From Flavobacteriia bacterium (lineage in GTDB: Bacteria > Bacteroidota > Bacteroidia > Flavobacteriales_D > Crocinitomicaceae): a stretch of DNA of 64,000 nucleotides. Under the pieces are notes generated by a model that did not search any database, had not been told where the DNA came from, and saw only the letters and a program-made list of their open reading frames with translations. The stretch lies in contig RFQZ01000007.1 of assembly GCA_009924735.1 (NCBI GenBank), positions 1 through 64,000 of the forward strand, read 5' to 3'. A program made the translations under genes and the position numbers. Positions 19,193-30,481 of the stretch are shown piece after piece. How positions within the stretch are numbered: the stretch's first letter is position 1; each line of letters begins with the position of its first letter.

Positions 19193-20851
19193 ATGCTTCG
19201 GAAGCTTTCCATTCAAAATTTCATACTTATTGACACCCTCGAACTCGATTTCGCGGAAAATTTCACATCCATCACAGGAGAAACGGGTTCAGGGAAATCC
19301 ATTTTGCTAGGAGCACTTAATTTGATCAAGGGAGACCGAGCTGATTACAATGTCATCGGTCCAAATGGCGACAAAAGCATTGTGGAAGCACATTTTGACA
19401 TGCCTTCGGATTTAACATCCATTTTTGAAGTGTTGGACCTTGAAATCTGGGAGGAATTAATCCTACGGAGGGAAATTCAAAAAAACGGAAAATCTCGGTC
19501 TTTTGTGAATGACACCCCTGTCAGCTTGCAACAACTCAAAGAGATATCACAGCATTTAATGGCCATCCATTCCCAGTACAACACTTTAGAGCTTAAGGAA
19601 AAAAATTACCAATTGTTTTTACTCGACGTATTGGCAGGTACCCTTGATGAATCCACAAGGTATAAAGTCGATTTCCTTTCACATAAAAACATGTTGAAGG
19701 AACTTGCCCAACTAAAAACACAACTTCAGATTGACAGCGCCAAACAAGATTATGAATCTTTTGTATTGGCAGAAATACAGGGATTGGATTTGGAGCATAC
19801 TTCCTATAAATCCTTAGAGGAGAAACTGAATTTTCAAGAAAAACGACAAGAATTGCTTTCTATATGCACGGATCTGTATGCATTCACCGAACACGAATCA
19901 ACCGCTTCGTTGCCTGTGATTAAAAGCCATCTGGAAAAATTGGCTGTACATGACAAAGAACTTGAATTTCTTATACAATATGTAGATTCCCTCCAGTCTT
20001 CGCTTAAAGAAATAGCCTATTTGACGACCAAGAAAATGGAGGTTTATTCTGAATCTACAGGGGAAGATGTTCAGCTGTTGTCGCGGGTTGATGACTTCAA
20101 TCGTTTGCTTAACAAGCATCGACTTCAAAACGAGGAAGAATTGTTATTGCTTAAACAAACCTTGGAAAACAACCGCACAGGCATAGATGAACTTTCCGAT
20201 AGAATTGTATCGCTGGAAGCAACGAGTCAAGTGATGCAACAAACCTTACTTCGTCAAGCGACTTCGTTGAATGAGGCAAGGATCAAGGCACTACCTAGAA
20301 TACACCAAGATTTCGCTGCGAATTTGAATGCACTGAAATTAAAGGATGCTAAATTGACTTTTCAACTCGTACAGCATGAAAACCTTCACGAGAACTTGAA
20401 TGAAAATGGCGGAGTGGAAATGCATTTGCTTTTTTCGGCAAATCAAGGCGTATCTCCTGTACCCATCGAAAAGGCAGCGAGTGGGGGAGAGCTCTCTCGT
20501 GTGATGTTGGTGTTACAGAAAATCGTTTCTCAAAAACTCAGTCTCCCCAGTATTTTATTCGACGAAGTTGACACCGGTGTTTCGGGAGATGTTGCAGAGA
20601 AGATGGGAATCATGTTGTATGAAATGGGTAAGAATCGACAGCTTTTCGCCATCACCCATTTGCCTCAGGTGGCTGCACAGGCGGAGCATCAGTTTAAAGT
20701 GATCAAAACCCAAGAGGGTGGAAAAACCAAGACCAAGGTAATTTCCCTTTCATCCGAAGAAAGAATCCATGAAATTGCAAGGTTGATGAGCGGTGAAATC
20801 GTCACCCAAGAAGCTGTGAGCGCAGCAAAATCCCTCATGAGAAACACATGA
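19193..20851 (+). CDS. recN: DNA repair protein RecN
   Basis: 552 residues, the usual length. It is an SMC-like ATPase of double-strand break repair. The Walker A motif ITGETGSGKSILLGALNL is near residue 30. A long coiled-coil region covers about 150-370 (repeated L/E/K heptads). The signature AASGGELSRVMLVL and Walker B LPSILFDEVDTGVSG lie in the C-terminal lobe, followed by the D-loop/His region QLFAITHLPQVAAQA. Start ATG directly follows the porD stop. Confidence 0.95.
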   Translation: MLRKLSIQNFILIDTLELDFAENFTSITGETGSGKSILLGALNLIKGDRADYNVIGPNGDKSIVEAHFDMPSDLTSIFEVLDLEIWEELILRREIQKNGKSRSFVNDTPVSLQQLKEISQHLMAIHSQYNTLELKEKNYQLFLLDVLAGTLDESTRYKVDFLSHKNMLKELAQLKTQLQIDSAKQDYESFVLAEIQGLDLEHTSYKSLEEKLNFQEKRQELLSICTDLYAFTEHESTASLPVIKSHLEKLAVHDKELEFLIQYVDSLQSSLKEIAYLTTKKMEVYSESTGEDVQLLSRVDDFNRLLNKHRLQNEEELLLLKQTLENNRTGIDELSDRIVSLEATSQVMQQTLLRQATSLNEARIKALPRIHQDFAANLNALKLKDAKLTFQLVQHENLHENLNENGGVEMHLLFSANQGVSPVPIEKAASGGELSRVMLVLQKIVSQKLSLPSILFDEVDTGVSGDVAEKMGIMLYEMGKNRQLFAITHLPQVAAQAEHQFKVIKTQEGGKTKTKVISLSSEERIHEIARLMSGEIVTQEAVSAAKSLMRNT

Positions 20852-21795
20852 ATTATGAGCGCTTCTTTACCCAGGTAAAAGATCCTACGGGCTTTGAAAA
20901 ATTCGATTTTTCGCATTCCTATGGTTTTATTGGAAGCTGTTTTTCTGACCATATTTTTCATAAATTCAAACACTTTGGACTGACGGCTTGGCAATCTCCC
21001 TTTGGGACTACATACAATCCGTTGTCTATTGAATTTCAATTAGATAGTTTATTAAACTTAGATAAAAAATACACTTATTTTCAAGCTGAATCTGAGGTAT
21101 TTTCTTGGGAAACCGCACACCTTCTAACCGATGTGTCAGAGGTGAATTTGGAAAAAACCCTGATGGATTTACGTAAAGCCACCCGCGCAGAATTGTTAAA
21201 AACGAATGTGCTTTTCATTACCCTGGGAACGGCAAGTGCATATGAATTGGTTTCAAATGGCCAGTTGGTTGCCAATTGTCACAAACAGCCCGATTCACTT
21301 TTCAAGAAAACGATGCTGCCCATCGAGGATATGAACCGAGCATTTGCAGCGCTTGTTTTCAAGTTAAAGGAAGTTTGTCCGAATTTGACCATAGTGCTTA
21401 CCGTAAGCCCTGTTAGACATCTCAGAGGGGGATTGATTGAGAACAGCAGGAGCAAGGCAAGACTTCTTGAGTTATGCCATCGCTTGGTGGAGCAAACGGA
21501 TGCAATGTATCTACCCGTTTATGAATGGGTTATTGATGAATTGCGCGACTATCGATTTTTTGAGGCCGACGGTGTTCATCCCAACGCTCAAGCCGTTGAT
21601 TTTGTGTATGAAAAAATGATGGGTTTGTTTTTTGAGAAAAAGACACAAGATGCTTTCAAAGAAATTGACGCTTACAGAAAAATGCAGCAACATCGCCCGT
21701 TGTCCGCGAGGAACAGCGAAGAATTTCAAAGATTTGAAAAGAAGATAGAAACCAAAAAAGCAGAAATCGAAAGTAAATTTGGGGTCTTTTTGTGA
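20848..21795 (+). CDS. GSCFA-domain protein (SGNH-like hydrolase family)
   Basis: 315 residues. The eponymous motif appears as FIGSCFSDHIFHKFKHFG near residue 30. Further family features are QSPFGTTYNPLSI, LFITLGTASAYEL, LTVSPVRHLRGGLIENSRSKA and the late DGVHPNAQAVDFVYEKM; the DGVHPN resembles the Asp-x-x-His of SGNH hydrolases. The substrate is unknown. It overlaps recN by 4 nt and runs tail-to-tail, without a gap, against the T9SS cargo gene. Confidence 0.85.
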   Translation: MNYERFFTQVKDPTGFEKFDFSHSYGFIGSCFSDHIFHKFKHFGLTAWQSPFGTTYNPLSIEFQLDSLLNLDKKYTYFQAESEVFSWETAHLLTDVSEVNLEKTLMDLRKATRAELLKTNVLFITLGTASAYELVSNGQLVANCHKQPDSLFKKTMLPIEDMNRAFAALVFKLKEVCPNLTIVLTVSPVRHLRGGLIENSRSKARLLELCHRLVEQTDAMYLPVYEWVIDELRDYRFFEADGVHPNAQAVDFVYEKMMGLFFEKKTQDAFKEIDAYRKMQQHRPLSARNSEEFQRFEKKIETKKAEIESKFGVFL

Positions 21796-22590
21796 TTAAT
21801 TCTTAACGAATTTTAAGGGAGAAAAGGTTGCATTCGCGAAGCGTATGATGTACGTCCCCGCAGCCCATGATGTCACATCAAATTGATTAGAATCCCCTGA
21901 AAACATTAGGTTTCCTGTAAGGTCTAAAACATCGTATCGTGTGTTTACCGGCATTTGGGATACATGCACAAAATCTGATGTAGGATTTGGGTAGAGCGTG
22001 ACTTTTATGGGTGCTTGTTCAGTTACGGATGTATTGTCCAACGACCTTACTTGAATGTCATCTACATACAACTTAAAGCCATCAAATGTTCTGAGCACGA
22101 AAGCAATGAATACATTTTGATTGTCAAAACCCTTTTGGGTTAAATTCACTTCCCTGCTTTCCCATTCAAAGTTCTCAGCCGAAACAAAGAACAAAGTATC
22201 CACAAAGCTTGCGGTCTGTGCATCTGTAGTGGAGATCAATACATAATATCCATCCAGGTATGAAGCGTCCTGTGATTTAGCATTCCAGGTCAAGTAATTA
22301 CCGAAAGCGCCCAATGAAATGCTTGGTGTGATTAACCAATGATTTGCGGTGTCGGCTGTCGTGAAAAAAGACGTCGATGCGGCTACGGTATCCATGGGGT
22401 TTTCAGGGTCCGTTACAGAAATCCAAGGTTGCGTAAATTCAGCTACCTGGAGGTTTGGCGTATTTTGACCTAAATCAAACATGGTAAAAGCAACGGGAAT
22501 TCCTTGCTGAAAATCTTCATTGAAGATCACATTTCCTTGGGCGAAGCATCCGGAAGTGAAAGATAGAAAAAGGACAATGAGCATGCGCAT
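21796..22590 (-). CDS. T9SS-exported protein with cleaved-adhesin-like domain and C-terminal sorting signal
   Basis: 264 residues from the ATG at 22590 (MRMLIVLFLSFTSGCFAQ signal peptide). Five more open codons precede it, but they overlap the promoter box. Residues about 20-185 form a jelly-roll resembling the cleaved adhesin/choice-of-anchor family (FNEDFQQGIPVAFTMFD, HWLITPSISLG, DGYYVLIST, LYVDDIQVRSL). The last 75 residues are a type A T9SS sorting domain (VTLYPNPTSDFVHV, YDVLDLTGNLM, WAAGTYIIRF). It is probably surface-bound; its ligand is unknown. Confidence 0.88.
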   Translation of the reverse strand: MRMLIVLFLSFTSGCFAQGNVIFNEDFQQGIPVAFTMFDLGQNTPNLQVAEFTQPWISVTDPENPMDTVAASTSFFTTADTANHWLITPSISLGAFGNYLTWNAKSQDASYLDGYYVLISTTDAQTASFVDTLFFVSAENFEWESREVNLTQKGFDNQNVFIAFVLRTFDGFKLYVDDIQVRSLDNTSVTEQAPIKVTLYPNPTSDFVHVSQMPVNTRYDVLDLTGNLMFSGDSNQFDVTSWAAGTYIIRFANATFSPLKFVKN

Positions 22591-22594
22591 GTTG

Positions 22595-22626
22595 CAAAAG
22601 TACATTTAATCCATTAAAAGAATCAA
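22595..22626 (-). promoter_or_regulatory. Promoter TTG-N21-TACTTTTG, leaderless start
   Basis: The minus strand shows TTG at 22626-22624 and an exact -7 box TACTTTTG at 22602-22595, 21 nt apart. Only 4 nt separate the box from the ATG at 22590, so the transcript would begin at or next to the start codon. The promoter lies inside the 3' end of the DUF4268 gene. Confidence 0.6.
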
Positions 22627-23070
22627 TACATCCTTGAATTCTTGGTAAAATGCATCGAAAGCGATGAGCCTCTCCTTCAGAAATGCATAGATTTCCTTCC
22701 AATCTTCTTCATTGTAGAAATCATATTGCCCTGATGCCCATTGAATTCTATTGAATAAAAATCCTTCTGGGGACACTTCGTTTGGCGACCAAATGGTTGG
22801 CCATTGCATTGCTTTTTCGAGTACTACTTTCAATTCCAAGCATTGGTCCCAAAAAAGTTCTCGAATGGAATCGTCTTTCAATTGAATGTCATAATTCAAA
22901 TAAGCGCCTGTTTCATCAGCATGGAGACGTAAATAGACATGTTTTACCCCAGTAGGGTAGTTGAGCCATTTCACATTTTGCTTTTCCCTGCTGTTAAATT
23001 GACGTATTTCCTTTTTGAAACCGTCCCAAAAAAGTTGATTGAGTGCTTTTTTCTCCTCTTTCGAGTACAT
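22606..23070 (-). CDS. DUF4268-family protein
   Basis: 154 residues, cytoplasmic, no signal peptide. It matches the small stand-alone DUF4268 family: [91 protein letters not shown]. This domain is also found near restriction-like proteins, but no biochemical role is established for the stand-alone form. The start overlaps the fsa stop by one base (TAATG), indicating co-transcription with fsa and yidC. Confidence 0.8.
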   Translation of the reverse strand: MYSKEEKKALNQLFWDGFKKEIRQFNSREKQNVKWLNYPTGVKHVYLRLHADETGAYLNYDIQLKDDSIRELFWDQCLELKVVLEKAMQWPTIWSPNEVSPEGFLFNRIQWASGQYDFYNEEDWKEIYAFLKERLIAFDAFYQEFKDVLILLMD

Positions 23071-23726
23071 TATTTTTGCCCTTTCGCGTGGTCAGCCAAA
23101 AACTGTTGCAGTCCCAAATCTGTAAGTGGGTGATTCGCCAAGGCCTTGATGGCGCTCAACGGTCCTGTCATCACATCTGCGCCGATTTCTGCGCATTGTA
23201 TGATGTGCATAGGGTGACGAATGGATGCTGCAAGAATTTGGGTATTAAAAGCGTAGTTGTCGTAAATGGTTCTGATTTGAGAAATCAAGGATAAACCATC
23301 AGAAGAAATGTCATCCAACCTTCCCAAGAAAGGGGAGAGGTAGGTCGCGCCTGCTTTCGCTGCCAATAAAGCTTGTCCTGCAGAAAAAACCAAGGTGCAA
23401 TTTGTCGGAATGCCTTTTTGTGAAAAATATTTAATCGCTTTGATGCCTTCGGTGATCATCGGGATTTTCACTACGATGTTCGGGTGTAATTCAGCCAAAG
23501 CTTCTCCTTCGCGAATCATGCCTGCCAAATCGGTTGAAATGACTTCCGCACTTACAGGTCCATCCACGATGTAACATATGTCAACATAGTGTTTCATGAT
23601 GGCCGATTGAATGGTAATTCCTTCTTTTGCCATAAGGGATGGATTCGTGGTAACGCCATCTAAAATCCCCAACTCATTGGCTTCTTTAATTTCGTCTAAA
23701 TTCGCTGTGTCGATAAAAAATTTCAT
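23070..23726 (-). CDS. fsa: Fructose-6-phosphate aldolase/transaldolase, small FSA-type
   Basis: 218 residues from the ATG at 23726 ([20 protein letters not shown]). The frame is open further upstream within yidC, but that part is not family-like. TTNPSL and the Schiff-base Lys in NIVVKIPMI are present, together with [19 protein letters not shown] and the SPFLGRLDD segment. The enzyme belongs to the non-oxidative pentose phosphate pathway; whether it acts as transaldolase or aldolase cannot be decided from sequence. It starts 4 nt after the yidC stop. Confidence 0.92.
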   Translation of the reverse strand: MKFFIDTANLDEIKEANELGILDGVTTNPSLMAKEGITIQSAIMKHYVDICYIVDGPVSAEVISTDLAGMIREGEALAELHPNIVVKIPMITEGIKAIKYFSQKGIPTNCTLVFSAGQALLAAKAGATYLSPFLGRLDDISSDGLSLISQIRTIYDNYAFNTQILAASIRHPMHIIQCAEIGADVMTGPLSAIKALANHPLTDLGLQQFLADHAKGQK

Positions 23727-23730
23727 AGGA

Positions 23731-25608
23731 TTATTTTTTCTTGTTTTTTTGAACTTCAATTGATTTACGTTGCATTTCTTCCAATCGCTCTTGAAATTTA
23801 GATTTCTTTTTTGGACCTGCATCGGTTTTAGCGCTCTGCTTTTTCGCCATCATTTTGACTTTCAACTTGTCTTCATTCACAAAGAATTTTTTAATCATCA
23901 CCATGATTAGGATTGACATCAAGGTGGAGATAAAGTAATAATAACTAAGTCCTGCCGAATAATCATTAAAGAAGAAAATCATCAACACCGGGAAGATGTA
24001 CATCATTACCTTCATGTTTGGCATTCCCGGCTGGGTAGGCTGCTGAACGTTTCCACTGTTCATAAAAGTATAGAGCAAGGTTGTACCTGACATCAACAAA
24101 GTAAACAAACTCATATGGTCACCATAAGGCCACAGGTTAAAACCAAAATCCCAAATGGAGTCAAAAGAGGACAAATCTTCTGCCCAAAGAAAAGGTTGTT
24201 GACGCAATTCGAAGGAAGCAGGGAAGAAACGAAAGACGGCGATTAGAATGGGCATTTGAATCAACATCGGTACACAGCCTGCAAGTGGACTTGCGCCAGA
24301 TTCTTTATACAAACTCATCATTTCTGATTGTTTTTTCAAAGCTTGGTCTTTGTCGGGGTACTTTTTAGTAATGTCTTCGATTTCCGGTTTAAGGATTCTC
24401 ATCTTCACAGAAGAAACAAACATTTTCCATTGCACAGGCATCAAGAGCAACTTCAAAATCATGGTGAGAAACAAGATGGCCAATCCAGCGCCCACACCAT
24501 TGTGAATTAAAAAGTCAAAAATCGGGTGTACTGCATACAGGTTGATCCAACGAAACAATCCCCATCCGTAATTCAACATATCATCATAGTCTGCATGGTA
24601 GCTCAACAATTGCTTGTATTCATTTGATCCGAAGTACCAAAGACAAGTAGCCTTATTGTCGGGATTAAATTTCAAGGTAAATAAGGATTTCATCTCCTTG
24701 ATGTGGGTATTGAATTTTTTCTGGCCCTCTTCAAATTTTTTTACTTGTATGCTTCCTCTGTCCTTCTTGAATCCCAAAGTTGGATGAAGAATGGAGGAGA
24801 AATAACTTTGTTTGTAGGCTACCCAATTTACATCATCGCTGATTTTATCGTAATCGTCAGAGGATTCACTTAGGTAATCAAAACCATCATTTGCTTGGTC
24901 ATAACATACCGTGGAAATTTTTCGTTGCTCTTTCAATTTTCGTTCAGTTCTTCGCAAACTAGCGGTCCACTTAAGTTGCGCTTTGGCTTTCGATGAGGCT
25001 GAGAACCCGTTAAGCTGAATGTCATACTTCAGTTGATTTCCTTTCTCCAAAGCATAAGAAATCACGATGGATTTTTCTTTTTGGGTAGGGGAGGAAAGGT
25101 CGTAGGTAAAAGTGACTCCATTTCCCTTTCTTTTGGCTGTAAAAACTTTATTCTCTGTAGATACAATGCCGTTTTCCGTTGGAATGATTAGGTAATTCTG
25201 GGCATCTCCTTGTTTGAATAAGCAAAGAGAATTGTCCTTTTTGTTGACGTAATCATCGTATGATTTGTATTTTTTCAAATAAACCTTACTGACCATCGCA
25301 CCTTTGTTGTTCAAGGTTATGTGTAGGTTCTCATTTTGAAGTACAAAATCTTGGGTTTCAACACCTACCACAGGCGCTGGATAGGTTGTTGGTTTTTTGG
25401 AAACAAAGGTTGGGTTAACCGCTGCGGCCTTGTCTTTTCCAGCATCGTTTTTCTCTGGGGATGCTTTGGTTGGTTTTTTAGGTTCTACGGAGGCTTCCGA
25501 ATTCGCTTTAGCGGTTTGTTTCGGGTTTACCTTAGGCTGATTAAAGACGGTGAAAAGCGTTAATGCAAGACCAATCAAGACCAATCCAATGGTGGTATTC
25601 TTATCCAT
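23731..25608 (-). CDS. yidC: Membrane protein insertase YidC
   Basis: 625 residues. TM1 at 6-22 ([15 protein letters not shown]) is followed by a Lys/Glu/Pro-rich linker and a large periplasmic beta domain (about 85-345). The conserved five-helix insertase core (360-580) includes [23 protein letters not shown], the cytoplasmic [21 protein letters not shown] loop, [16 protein letters not shown] and the C-terminal hydrophobic pair, ending in a basic tail. It inserts and folds inner-membrane proteins with or without SecYEG. It lies in an apparent operon after pyrG with no gap. Confidence 0.95.
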   Translation of the reverse strand: MDKNTTIGLVLIGLALTLFTVFNQPKVNPKQTAKANSEASVEPKKPTKASPEKNDAGKDKAAAVNPTFVSKKPTTYPAPVVGVETQDFVLQNENLHITLNNKGAMVSKVYLKKYKSYDDYVNKKDNSLCLFKQGDAQNYLIIPTENGIVSTENKVFTAKRKGNGVTFTYDLSSPTQKEKSIVISYALEKGNQLKYDIQLNGFSASSKAKAQLKWTASLRRTERKLKEQRKISTVCYDQANDGFDYLSESSDDYDKISDDVNWVAYKQSYFSSILHPTLGFKKDRGSIQVKKFEEGQKKFNTHIKEMKSLFTLKFNPDNKATCLWYFGSNEYKQLLSYHADYDDMLNYGWGLFRWINLYAVHPIFDFLIHNGVGAGLAILFLTMILKLLLMPVQWKMFVSSVKMRILKPEIEDITKKYPDKDQALKKQSEMMSLYKESGASPLAGCVPMLIQMPILIAVFRFFPASFELRQQPFLWAEDLSSFDSIWDFGFNLWPYGDHMSLFTLLMSGTTLLYTFMNSGNVQQPTQPGMPNMKVMMYIFPVLMIFFFNDYSAGLSYYYFISTLMSILIMVMIKKFFVNEDKLKVKMMAKKQSAKTDAGPKKKSKFQERLEEMQRKSIEVQKNKKK

Positions 25609-27228
<1,620 letters not shown>

Positions 27229-27238
27229 CTACGGGTGT

Positions 27239-27246
27239 CAAAATTA
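27239..27246 (-). promoter_or_regulatory. -7 box (TAATTTTG) of pyrG
   Basis: Exact TAnnTTTG on the minus strand, 19 nt upstream of the pyrG ATG; no TTG is seen at the expected -33 distance. It predicts a leader of about 15 nt and would drive pyrG-yidC-fsa-DUF4268. Confidence 0.45.
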
Positions 27247-27286
27247 CAAGAAGTAAATGAATTGAGGACATAAAAAGTTAGCAAAG

Positions 27287-27880
27287 CTATTTTTTTTCCT
27301 TCCAGGTGAGGTAATTTTCGACATGTTGCTGTCGATTTGCTTCGATTTCTGTTAACGGTTCAACCTCCCTAAGGCTTTCGAAACAAACGGCAGGCAAGGA
27401 TTGATACAAGTGCGTACCTTCCGTTTTCCAAGAAATCATCTCCTCGGAAAGTGTTTTGATTATTTTCCCGGGATTGCCTGCAAACAAGACATTTTCGGGT
27501 ACTTCTTCGTTCGATTTCACAAAACTCAAGGCACCCACAATGCTGTTTTTACCGATAACGGCACCATCCATGACTACTGCGTTCATCCCAATCATGCAAT
27601 TTTCCTGTAGATTCGCGCCATGAACGATGGATCCATGCCCCATGTGTGCGCCTGATTCAAAACAAATGGATTTGCCAGGAAACATATGCACCACACAATT
27701 TTCTTGGACATTGCATCCTTTTTTTAGGTGTATTTGTCCCCAATCCCCACGAATGGCAGCGCCTGGACCGATGTAACAATCCGCTTCGATGATCACATCG
27801 CCGACAATACTCGCAGTAGGATGAATGAAACTTGTCGGGTCTATCACAGGAATGAAACCATTAAAAGCATAAATAGGCAT
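27287..27880 (-). CDS. Gamma-carbonic-anhydrase-like hexapeptide-repeat protein (PaaY/CaiE type)
   Basis: 197 residues. Hexapeptide repeats over about 12-150 predict a left-handed beta-helix trimer. The three potential zinc His residues of the family are visible in NCVVHMFPG and GAHMGHGSIVHGA. The C-terminal helices (LSEEMISWKTEGTHLYQSL, CFESLREVEPL) match the longer PaaY/CaiE branch, where PaaY is a CoA thioesterase in phenylacetate degradation. No paa genes are nearby, so the substrate is open (carbonic anhydrase, thioesterase or acyltransferase). Confidence 0.85.
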   Translation of the reverse strand: MPIYAFNGFIPVIDPTSFIHPTASIVGDVIIEADCYIGPGAAIRGDWGQIHLKKGCNVQENCVVHMFPGKSICFESGAHMGHGSIVHGANLQENCMIGMNAVVMDGAVIGKNSIVGALSFVKSNEEVPENVLFAGNPGKIIKTLSEEMISWKTEGTHLYQSLPAVCFESLREVEPLTEIEANRQQHVENYLTWKEKK

Positions 27881-27889
27881 AATCTACGG

Positions 27890-27917
27890 TTGTATAGAAT
27901 GAATTTGGGTAAATTTG
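27890..27917 (+). promoter_or_regulatory. Rhodanese-gene promoter TTG-N17-TAAATTTG
   Basis: TTG at 27890-27892 and an exact -7 box TAAATTTG at 27910-27917, 17 nt apart, a consensus flavobacterial promoter. It ends 14 nt before the ATG at 27932. Confidence 0.65.
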
Positions 27918-27925
27918 CAAAAATA
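27918..27925 (-). promoter_or_regulatory. Divergent -7 box (TATTTTTG) of the gamma-CA-like gene
   Basis: Exact TAnnTTTG on the minus strand, directly abutting the -7 box of the rhodanese gene on the other strand. It would give a leader of about 30 nt. No -33 TTG is seen. Confidence 0.4.
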
Positions 27926-27931
27926 ATTCGA

Positions 27932-28285
27932 ATGAAAAATACGATCCTTGTTTTAATGTTTTTTGTGAGCATTCTTCAAGCTTTTGGACAAAAGAAAATC
28001 GACCAGAAAACCTTTGTTTCATTTATGAAGGATGACAATACAGTGGTTCTTGATGTGAGAACCCCAGAAGAATTTACGGAAGGACACATTCAAGGAGCCT
28101 TGAATTTTAATTATTTCTCAGATTCATTTGTAAAAAATGTCACAGGAAAATTTGGTAAAAGTAAAATTCTGTTGGTCTATTGTGCAGCTGGAGGACGCAG
28201 TGCAGAAGCAGCCAAGGCACTCAAGAAAGCCGGGTTCAAAACCGTTTATGATTTGATAGGGGGATACGACAGCTGGCAAGACTGA
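27932..28285 (+). CDS. Exported single-domain rhodanese
   Basis: 117 residues from the ATG at 27932 (MKNTILVLMFFVSILQAFGQ signal peptide). The frame is open upstream, but that part overlaps the promoter and the opposite gene. One rhodanese domain carries LDVRTPEEFTEGHIQGALNFNY and the catalytic Cys84 in YCAAGGRSAEAAKALKKAGF. Single-domain rhodaneses move sulfane sulfur; the periplasmic acceptor is unknown. Length and active-site loop (C-A-A-G-G-R) are typical. Confidence 0.9.
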   Translation: MKNTILVLMFFVSILQAFGQKKIDQKTFVSFMKDDNTVVLDVRTPEEFTEGHIQGALNFNYFSDSFVKNVTGKFGKSKILLVYCAAGGRSAEAAKALKKAGFKTVYDLIGGYDSWQD

Positions 28286-28375
28286 AATAGATCATGTACC
28301 AATTTTGATGATAATGCCAATAATGCTATTTAACATAATATTAATTATATTACAAAGTTGAAAGGGTTTAAATAG

Positions 28376-28383
28376 TAGCTTTG
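28376..28383 (+). promoter_or_regulatory. -7 box (TAGCTTTG) of mutS2, leaderless start
   Basis: Exact TAnnTTTG ending 4 nt before the mutS2 ATG. A TTG at 28358-28360 lies 15 nt upstream of the box, slightly short. It predicts transcription starting at the start codon. Confidence 0.5.
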
Positions 28384-28387
28384 TAGC

Positions 28388-30481
28388 ATGAGACCCAAGT
28401 TTACGGATCAACAAACATTAACAGAACTTGAATTTCCGCTTATTCTATCCAGATTGGAAGAATACGCTGTGAGTGAAAATGCGAAAAACATCTTGACAAA
28501 CTTGGTTCCCACAAACCAATTTCAATCCATCATATTCAATTTAGGAACGGTCAGCGAACGACTTGACATCAGGCAAAGCAATATGGTTTTTCCTGCCATG
28601 GATTTCGAATCGTTGGACGTTGAGTTAAAAATATTGGGCATCGTAGATTCTGCCATATCGATTGAAGGAATTTTCAGGATCAAGCGCGCCAGTGAATTGG
28701 TAAATGCCCTTCTGAAATTCTTTGAAAAAAACACAGTTTTTCCCAAACTTCATTCACTTGTTTCGAGCTGTCACTATACGGAAGAAATCATTCGGCCTAT
28801 AGAGAAAGTAATGGATCCACGCGGAAAGATTAAGGACGATGCCTCGCCCTTGTTGCTAGAAATCCGTACAGAAATCAAAAAAATTCGAAACCAAATCAAC
28901 CGCAATTTTGAAAAAGAAATGCGCAGATTGGTTAAAGAAGGTGTTTTGGGCGAAACCTACGAAGGTTTTATTCACGAACGTCGTGTGTTGACGGTACAAG
29001 CAACCTACAAGCGCAAGGTTCCTGGGAACATTTTAGGCTCGAGTAAAACCGGTAGCTTAACCTACATCGAACCCCAAATAAACGCAAGCTTAAACAATGA
29101 ATTGGCTTGGCTAATTGATGATGAAAAGAAGGAGATTTATCGCATTTTACAAGCATTGACAAAGGTTTTAAGGGGCTTTTTCCCATTGATTAACGACTAT
29201 CAAAAAGCGCTGGTTGCACTGGATGTGGTCAATGCCAAAGCCAAGTTGGCCGATGAAATGAATGCCATTTTACCGGAGATTTGTGACGATTTGACCTTGG
29301 ATTGGAAAGATGCTGTCCACCCTATTCTGCGTTGGAACAACCAAAAAAATAAGAAAAACACGGTCGCTCAAACGCTACGGCTCTCAAACAAACAGCGAAT
29401 GCTGGTGATTTCTGGCCCCAACGCTGGGGGAAAAAGCATCACCCTTAAAACGTGTGGATTGCTTCAATGCATGCTTCAAGCAGGCCTGCTCATACCGGTT
29501 GATAAAAATTCAAAAACATGTCTTTTTCAGCAATTGTATTCTGACATTGGTGACAATCAATCCATTGACAATGAATTAAGTACATACTCTTACCGATTGA
29601 ATCGAATGAAGTATTTTCTTGAAGTGGCCAACCGAAGAACCTTGCTGCTTTTGGATGAATTTGGGACGGGATCTGACCCTGAGTTGGGCAGCGCTTTGGC
29701 GGAAGTGTTTTTTGAGGAAATGTATAAATCCAAAACTTTTGCCATCCTTACCACGCACTATGCATCCATCAAGCGAAAAGCAGCGGAATTGCCAGAGTCT
29801 TTCAATGGTTCTATGCGTTTCGATGGACATAAATTAACGCCTCTGTTTTCCTTGGAATTGGGTCAACCTGGAAGTTCCTTTACCTTCGAAGTGGCTTCAT
29901 TGAATGGAATCAATGCAGAAATCATCAACCGCGCAAAATCTAAATTGAGCAAGGAAACCGTTAAATTCAACCAACTGTTGGGATCGCTTCAATCTGAAAA
30001 AACCGCCTTACAAAAATCCATTGCGAAGTACAAAGAAAGCGAGAAAAGCATGACGGCTTCGCTGAAGGCAAACGAGTTAAAATCTGAAGAATTCCAACAG
30101 AAATCAAAGCAAATCAAAGGGCTTTTGGAACAAAACACCCGGTGGATTCAATTGGGTCAAAAATTCCAAAAATACCTTGAAAGATACCATGCAGCCCCCC
30201 GAAAAAAAGCTGCCAATGATTTGTTGTTTGAGGAAATTAGAGGCTACATGCTGAAAGAGAAAACCAAATCACAGCCCCAAAAGAAAGCGATCACCAGCAC
30301 ACCTGCCAAGGAAAACGCGTCGAAAGAAAAGATTACGTTTCAAGTAGGCGACAAAGTCAGGGTCATTGGGTCTCGCCAAGTAGCCGTGGTTGAATCGCTC
30401 ACCGACGACATTGCCGTTGTTTCTGTGAAATCCCTTAAAATGAAAGTGGACTTGTTAAAACTCACCCCGATACTCAAGTGA
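28388..30481 (+). CDS. mutS2: MutS2-family DNA-binding ATPase, without Smr domain
   Basis: 697 residues. The N-terminal lever/clamp region has long helices (IRTEIKKIRNQINRNFEKEMRR, a classical MutS2 clamp with VQATYKRKVPG). The ATPase domain has Walker A ISGPNAGGKSITLKT near 345 and Walker B RTLLLLDEFGTGSDPELGSAL, plus TTHYASIK. A coiled coil covers about 520-600. The C-terminus ends in a short beta domain (FQVGDKVRVIGSRQVAVVESL) and lacks the Smr endonuclease domain of canonical MutS2 (about 780 residues). MutS2 proteins act in recombination control or ribosome rescue rather than mismatch repair. Confidence 0.9.
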   Translation: MRPKFTDQQTLTELEFPLILSRLEEYAVSENAKNILTNLVPTNQFQSIIFNLGTVSERLDIRQSNMVFPAMDFESLDVELKILGIVDSAISIEGIFRIKRASELVNALLKFFEKNTVFPKLHSLVSSCHYTEEIIRPIEKVMDPRGKIKDDASPLLLEIRTEIKKIRNQINRNFEKEMRRLVKEGVLGETYEGFIHERRVLTVQATYKRKVPGNILGSSKTGSLTYIEPQINASLNNELAWLIDDEKKEIYRILQALTKVLRGFFPLINDYQKALVALDVVNAKAKLADEMNAILPEICDDLTLDWKDAVHPILRWNNQKNKKNTVAQTLRLSNKQRMLVISGPNAGGKSITLKTCGLLQCMLQAGLLIPVDKNSKTCLFQQLYSDIGDNQSIDNELSTYSYRLNRMKYFLEVANRRTLLLLDEFGTGSDPELGSALAEVFFEEMYKSKTFAILTTHYASIKRKAAELPESFNGSMRFDGHKLTPLFSLELGQPGSSFTFEVASLNGINAEIINRAKSKLSKETVKFNQLLGSLQSEKTALQKSIAKYKESEKSMTASLKANELKSEEFQQKSKQIKGLLEQNTRWIQLGQKFQKYLERYHAAPRKKAANDLLFEEIRGYMLKEKTKSQPQKKAITSTPAKENASKEKITFQVGDKVRVIGSRQVAVVESLTDDIAVVSVKSLKMKVDLLKLTPILK

